From the NCBI RefSeq assembly GCF_001909055.1, contig NZ_LVWI01000038.1, positions 55,939-119,938 on the forward strand: a stretch of 64,000 nt of DNA, read 5' to 3'. This stretch comes from Paenibacillus helianthi. Lineage in GTDB: Bacteria; Bacillota; Bacilli; Paenibacillales; Paenibacillaceae. Positions 60,695-64,000 of the stretch are shown here, one piece after another; the first letter of the stretch is position 1; each line of letters opens with the position of its first letter. The translations under genes were made by a program, and so were the position numbers. The notes beneath the pieces were generated by a model that saw only the letters and a list, made by a program, of their open reading frames with translations, was not told where the DNA came from and did not search any database.

Positions 60695-61210
60695 TTATAA
60701 GGCAGCCGGCTCCCAATGTACGATTTCCGTACCGGCGAGACTGGCCTGAATATCAATAATACGCTGGTTGCTGCTTCCCCGGTAGGGAAGGGTAGTGTCT
60801 TTGAGTTCTTCCACAAAACGTCCGTCGATCACGACCTGGCACAGGGCCAGCAGGTTCCATTCGGGTGAGCCGGGTGTCGCTGTAAGCTCTTCATAGGTAT
60901 AGCCGGTGTAAATCCAGACGGGATACTCCGGCAGCACGCTGCGCAGCTCCAGAATGAAGCCCGCAGCCTCCTCTGCCGAGAAAAAAGGGTCGCCGCCTGC
61001 CAGTGTCAGTCCGTCCAGCAGCGGATTCGCGGCTATTTCGGCAATGATCTCCCGTTGGCGCTCCCGTGTGAACGGCTCGCCAAAATTGAAGTTCCAGGTC
61101 TTGGGATTGAAGCAGCCCGGGCAGCGGTGACGGCAGCCGCTGAGGAAAAGGACGGCCCGCATGCCTTCTCCTTCATTGATCGATTCCGGGTAGTAGCCGC
61201 ATATGTTCAT
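60695..61210 (-). CDS. nrdG: Anaerobic ribonucleotide reductase activase (radical SAM)
   Basis: A 171-residue radical-SAM enzyme. FLSGCRHRCPGCFNPKTW has the CxxxCxxC cluster motif, followed by LTLAGGDPFF and PVWIYTGYTYEEL. It makes the glycyl radical on NrdD. Its ATG overlaps the nrdD stop by 4 nt. Confidence 0.96.
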   Translation of the reverse strand: MNICGYYPESINEGEGMRAVLFLSGCRHRCPGCFNPKTWNFNFGEPFTRERQREIIAEIAANPLLDGLTLAGGDPFFSAEEAAGFILELRSVLPEYPVWIYTGYTYEELTATPGSPEWNLLALCQVVIDGRFVEELKDTTLPYRGSSNQRIIDIQASLAGTEIVHWEPAAL

Positions 61211-63192
61211 AGGTGCTTAACGCGGTCCCTTACTTCGGCTTGCTTGGCGGCATTGAAGCGGGTCTGATAGTCGCCGGTCAGGTAGCCGGTTACCCGGCGC
61301 AGACGGCGGATATGCACATCGTTCTCATGCGCGTCGCAGGAAGGGCAATTGGTGCCAATCACGCCTTCGTAGCCGCAGTTCGAGCAGCGGTCCACCGGAT
61401 GGTTGATGCTGAAATAGCTGACTTGCTGTTCCAGCGCGTAACGGATAATCTTGACAAAAGCTGCCGGGTTGCTGCGAGCATTACCATTCAGCTCCACATA
61501 AGAGATTGCACCCGCATTGCAGTATTCATGGAACGGTGCTTCCAGGCTGATTTTCTGCGCAGCGCTCAGCTCATGGTAGACCGGGATATGGAAAGAGTTC
61601 GTATAGTATTCGCGGTCGGTGATGCCCGGAATGGAGCCCAGTACTTTACGGTCCACCTTGGTGAACTTGCCGGACAGCCCTTCAGCAGGTGTGGCGAACA
61701 GGGTGATGTTGAGGTTCAGTTCCTCGCTCTTACGGTCGCAGTATTCCCGCATGTGGCGGACAATAGCGAGCGCCTTGGCATGGATCTCCATGTCCTCGCC
61801 GTGATGCTTACCGTACATGGCCTTCATGCACTCGGCCATGCCGATGAAGCCAATCGACAGACTGCCGTGCTTCAGCAGTTCGCCAACCGAATCCTCGGGA
61901 GCCAGGTCCTGGCCGCCTTCCCAGACGCCTTCGCGCATCATGAAGTCAGAGGCTTTAGCCTTCTGGGAAGCCTGGATGCGGAAGCGGTGGAGCAGCCCAT
62001 CCAGAGCGATGTCCATGTAATGGTTCAAATCGTCATAGAAGCCTTTCTCGTCGGCGGCAAGCCGGCGTCCTGTGGCAGTTCCGTAAGCCAGTCCCAACCG
62101 CACGAGATTGAGCGTATTGAAGGACAGGTTGCCTTTGCCGGAGCAGTGGTTGCGTCCGAAGCGGTCGCCCAGCACCCGAGTGCGGCAGCCCATGGTTGCA
62201 AATTCAGTATCCGGGTCGGCCGGATCATAATATTGCATGTTGAGCGGCGCATCCAGATTGGCGAAGTTCGGGTACAGTCTGCGGGCAGAGCATTCGGCAG
62301 CTTTGAGGAACAAGTGATAGTTCGGATCGCCCTGCTGCTGGTTCACGCCCTGCTTGCATTTGAAGATCTGGATCGGAAATACCGGCGTTTCGCCGCTGCC
62401 GAGTCCGTTCATCGTTGCGGTCAGCAGCGAGCTAATCACGAGCTGACCTTCGGGAGAGGTGCACGTACCGTAGTTGATGCTGGTAAAAGGAATCTGGCCG
62501 CCCGAGCGGCTGGACATCGTATTCAGGTTATGTATCATGCTCTCTGCTGCCTGCAGCGTTTCGCTCTCTGTTTCTTTTAATGCAAAGCGGAAGGCCCGCG
62601 GATACAGCTCTGCCAGATCGCTACGGCTCATAGTGACTTCGCCAAGATGCTCACCGGCTTGTCCTTCTTCGAAATATTCGAGTCCCTTGCGGAACAGCTT
62701 GGCAAAGGACTTGGTCACATAAGGGGCCAGGTCATAATCCAGCTTGTTGGCGGATACGCCGCCGTATTGGGCATTTTGCTGAGACTGGAAAATAATCGCT
62801 ACGAGCGACATTGCAGTCATGATCGAGTTGGGAGGACGCACGCTGCCGTTGCCGGTGTTGAAGCCTTCGCGGAGAAGCCGTTCAAACGGGATGAAGATGC
62901 AGTTGGTGGTTCCGATCGCGTATTGGTCCAGATCATGGACATACACTACGTTATCAAGGGTAGCCTGTACCAGTTGCGGCGGCATTGTGAAGTTGCGGGC
63001 ATACCACTTGGAATACTCACTGCCGAACTTGCTCATTTTGCCGGAGAAGCTCTCTCCGTTCAAATTGGCATTCTCGCGCAGCAGATCCAAATCCCGGCTG
63101 TCGATAATATCGCGCCCCAAATGGATGACTTCCTCTAATAGATCCTCCTGTGCAGCTTGTCCACCGTTGTACCGTTTCTCCAGCAGCGTCAT
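61207..63192 (-). CDS. nrdD: Anaerobic (class III) ribonucleoside-triphosphate reductase
   Basis: A 661-residue glycyl-radical enzyme without an obvious N-terminal ATP-cone. VHDLDQYAIGTTNCIFI, FTSINYGTCTSPEGQ and GCRTRV hold the active-site Cys. CSNCGYEGVIGTNCPSC is the zinc site. RRVTGYLTGDY is the C-terminal radical loop, with Thr where most family members have Cys before Gly. The Gly is intact. First gene of the cluster, start ATG 63192 with GAGGAGAGG. Confidence 0.95.
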   Translation of the reverse strand: MTLLEKRYNGGQAAQEDLLEEVIHLGRDIIDSRDLDLLRENANLNGESFSGKMSKFGSEYSKWYARNFTMPPQLVQATLDNVVYVHDLDQYAIGTTNCIFIPFERLLREGFNTGNGSVRPPNSIMTAMSLVAIIFQSQQNAQYGGVSANKLDYDLAPYVTKSFAKLFRKGLEYFEEGQAGEHLGEVTMSRSDLAELYPRAFRFALKETESETLQAAESMIHNLNTMSSRSGGQIPFTSINYGTCTSPEGQLVISSLLTATMNGLGSGETPVFPIQIFKCKQGVNQQQGDPNYHLFLKAAECSARRLYPNFANLDAPLNMQYYDPADPDTEFATMGCRTRVLGDRFGRNHCSGKGNLSFNTLNLVRLGLAYGTATGRRLAADEKGFYDDLNHYMDIALDGLLHRFRIQASQKAKASDFMMREGVWEGGQDLAPEDSVGELLKHGSLSIGFIGMAECMKAMYGKHHGEDMEIHAKALAIVRHMREYCDRKSEELNLNITLFATPAEGLSGKFTKVDRKVLGSIPGITDREYYTNSFHIPVYHELSAAQKISLEAPFHEYCNAGAISYVELNGNARSNPAAFVKIIRYALEQQVSYFSINHPVDRCSNCGYEGVIGTNCPSCDAHENDVHIRRLRRVTGYLTGDYQTRFNAAKQAEVRDRVKHL

Positions 63193-63258
63193 TGTATAGC
63201 CCTCTCCTCTCGGTATATAAAAAACGTTCTAATTGTAATAAGACACCCCTTAACTCAG

Positions 63259-63296
63259 TAAAAAGAGCATCTTCCGCCGAGGACGGCGGAAAATGC
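63259..63296 (-). terminator. Riboswitch-linked terminator before nrdD
   Basis: GCAT.TTCCGCCG pairs with CGGCGGAA.ATGC on the minus strand, followed by TCTTTTT. It lies between the cobalamin aptamer and nrdD, so it is the likely off-state switch. Confidence 0.85.
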
Positions 63297-63369
63297 CCGG
63301 ATGCGTAACGCAAATAACCGAACCGGATATTTACGGATGGTCTCCATGGAAAGAAGCTTTCCCGCAGAA

Positions 63370-63414
63370 GCCGATACCTGAGCGCGATAAGGCTTATCGC
63401 ATTCAGGTATCGGC
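63370..63414 (-). other. Long perfect hairpin in the nrd leader
   Basis: GCCGATACCTGA and GCGATAA form 12- and 7-bp stems separated by a 2-nt internal loop, with no T run after it. It lies between aptamer and terminator and may be part of the expression platform or an RNA-stabilising element. Confidence 0.7.
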
Positions 63415-63504
63415 AGCCTTTGCTTCCCATCCTGGGGGAAGGCTAAATCTGCTTGTGCAGGCCGCATGCGGACACCTCTCCTGTTCCTCGCAGGCGTAAA
63501 TGAT

Positions 63505-63715
63505 GGTGACCGGAAACAGGCAGGTCTCCTGGCTTCCGGTGAATCTTGGAGGCACCTTCCCAAGGGGGAATACCCTCAGTGGCGTGAGCCTCCAGATACT
63601 GTTCCGCAGGGGCTTGTGGAAGCCTGCGGAACATCCGGTTACAGTGGCGGGACCACAGCGGATTTGCACCGCGCTTCCCTATTAAGCTTCAACTCTCTTG
63701 AGAGAGTAAAGCACC
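63505..63715 (-). ncRNA. Cobalamin riboswitch controlling nrdDGAB
   Basis: On the minus strand: GGTG (63715-63712) to CACC (63508-63505) closes P1. AATAGGGAAGCGCGGTGCAAATCC (split: AATAGGGAAG, GCGGTGCAAATCC) and GCTGTGGTCCCGCCACTGTAACC form the conserved core. GCCAGGAGACCTGCCTG is the B12 box (63533-63517). It is followed by a terminator, so adenosylcobalamin should reduce expression of the operon. Confidence 0.95.
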
Positions 63716-63720
63716 TGTTT

Positions 63721-63775
63721 CCACTATATTTTGTTGTCGTTAGATAAAAATAACCCAATATCTTGTGTTTGTAAA
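63721..63775 (-). promoter_or_regulatory. nrd promoter with tandem NrdR-box-like sites
   Basis: Minus strand: -35 TTTACA (63775-63770), 17-bp spacer, -10 TATTTT (63752-63747). ACACAAGATATTGGGT (63768-63753) fills the spacer and matches the NrdR consensus ACACWATATATWGTGT at about 14 of 16. CAACAAAATATAGTGG (63736-63721) matches at about 12. The centres are 32 bp apart, three helical turns, as in known NrdR pairs. Confidence 0.75.
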
Positions 63776-63816
63776 CATTTTTTTGCGAGCCCGCGCTGGG
63801 GGCGGATTCAGCCGAT

Positions 63817-63903
63817 TTACTCACAGATGATCCACAGCCCATCCACAGATATCCCGGCATTCGTCCACAGTTCGTCCACAGGTAATCCACAACTTGTGTG
63901 TAA
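63817..63903 (+). promoter_or_regulatory. Array of DnaA-box-like sites in an 11-bp register
   Basis: 9-mers on the TTATCCACA theme start at 63817 (TTACTCACA), 63828 (TGATCCACA), 63839 (CCATCCACA), 63861 (TCGTCCACA), 63872 (TCGTCCACA) and 63883 (TAATCCACA). The slot at 63850 is degenerate. An opposite-strand TTACACACA ends the row (63895-63903). Neighbouring boxes are 2 bp apart, as in DnaA filament arrays. Confidence 0.72.
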
Positions 63904-63931
63904 ATTTTTCCGATTCTAGTTCATAAATTGT

Positions 63932-64000
63932 CCCCATATTAGGGGGGATTTGTGGGGGGAGGCGGGAGTTGCTACAATAAAGGGGACTGGAGACTTATAT
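63932..64000 (+). promoter_or_regulatory. Promoter region of a gene beyond the right edge
   Basis: TTGTGG (63950-63955), 17 bp, TACAAT (63973-63978) is a plausible sigma-A promoter reading rightward. CCCC-ATATTA-GGGG (63932-63945) just upstream is an inverted repeat. The gene itself is not in the window. Confidence 0.5.

Noticed and set aside
61213..62580. 455-codon plus-strand frame opposite nrdD
   Set aside because: Antisense shadow of a highly conserved enzyme gene.
63817..63903. Chromosomal origin of replication
   Set aside because: The DnaA-box ladder alone is not enough: no dnaA, dnaN, recF or gyr genes and no clear A+T-rich unwinding element with DnaA trios were seen. Kept as a regulatory or titration site.

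Overview
The window looks like chromosomal DNA of a Paenibacillus-type member of the Firmicutes. The evidence is strong AGGAGG-type ribosome sites, sigma-A promoters, YesM/YesN and LplB-type transporter genes, small Bacillus-like families (YneQ, YwbE, YezD, CcdC), S-layer-homology domains, a T-box on serS and roughly 50-55 % G+C. I saw no prophage, complete transposon, CRISPR array, rRNA or tRNA gene. Assignment to species is not possible from the sequence alone.

Layout. 1-1658: the end of a lantibiotic/bacitracin-type ABC exporter. 1708-5957: a metal-resistance block with an ArsR/SmtB sensor, a CDF exporter and a Zn/Cd/Pb P-type ATPase; the two exporters are divergent and each has an ATATGA-N8-TCATAT operator. 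6056-14279: a chemoreceptor, lactate dehydrogenase, CcdC, a GlsB-type stress protein, 6-phosphogluconolactonase and a large membrane-anchored alpha/beta hydrolase. 14550-18264: a sulfate uptake operon (sbp-cysT-cysW-yezD) with a long terminator-like leader hairpin. It is followed by an acetyltransferase and a scar holding the ends of a second cysT and yezD. 19739-29777: mixed housekeeping genes (sensor-domain protein, NAD(P)HX repair enzyme, SDRs, DUF4269, GNAT, serine dehydratase sdaAB-sdaAA, yneQ, ywbE, HNH nuclease).

29985-44122 is a carbohydrate-utilisation region. It has a LacI regulator, a GH30 enzyme, a GH94/GH161-like glycoside phosphorylase, a two-permease importer with its binding lipoprotein, and the YesM/YesN two-component pair. 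A perfect 24-bp LacI-type palindrome precedes the GH30 gene, and part of it recurs inside the first permease gene. A cre-like site precedes that permease. I infer beta-glucan or oligo-beta-glucoside use with phosphorolysis inside the cell. 44520-56728: an AAC(3)-family gene, a phosphatase, an ArsR-controlled MFS exporter, an 1842-residue secreted nuclease/nucleotidase with SLH anchors, T-box-controlled serS, and a flavin reductase.

56988-63775 is a ribonucleotide reductase operon on the minus strand, nrdD-nrdG-nrdA-nrdB, joining class III (anaerobic) and class I (aerobic) enzymes. Its leader carries two NrdR-box-like sites on the promoter and then a cobalamin riboswitch, which suggests a B12-dependent class II enzyme elsewhere. 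Next to it, at 63817-63903, lies a ladder of DnaA-box-like sites in a strict 11-bp register. Scattered between genes are three families of short repeats. One is a 120-bp folded element found twice, whose two copies differ by base changes that keep the stems paired.
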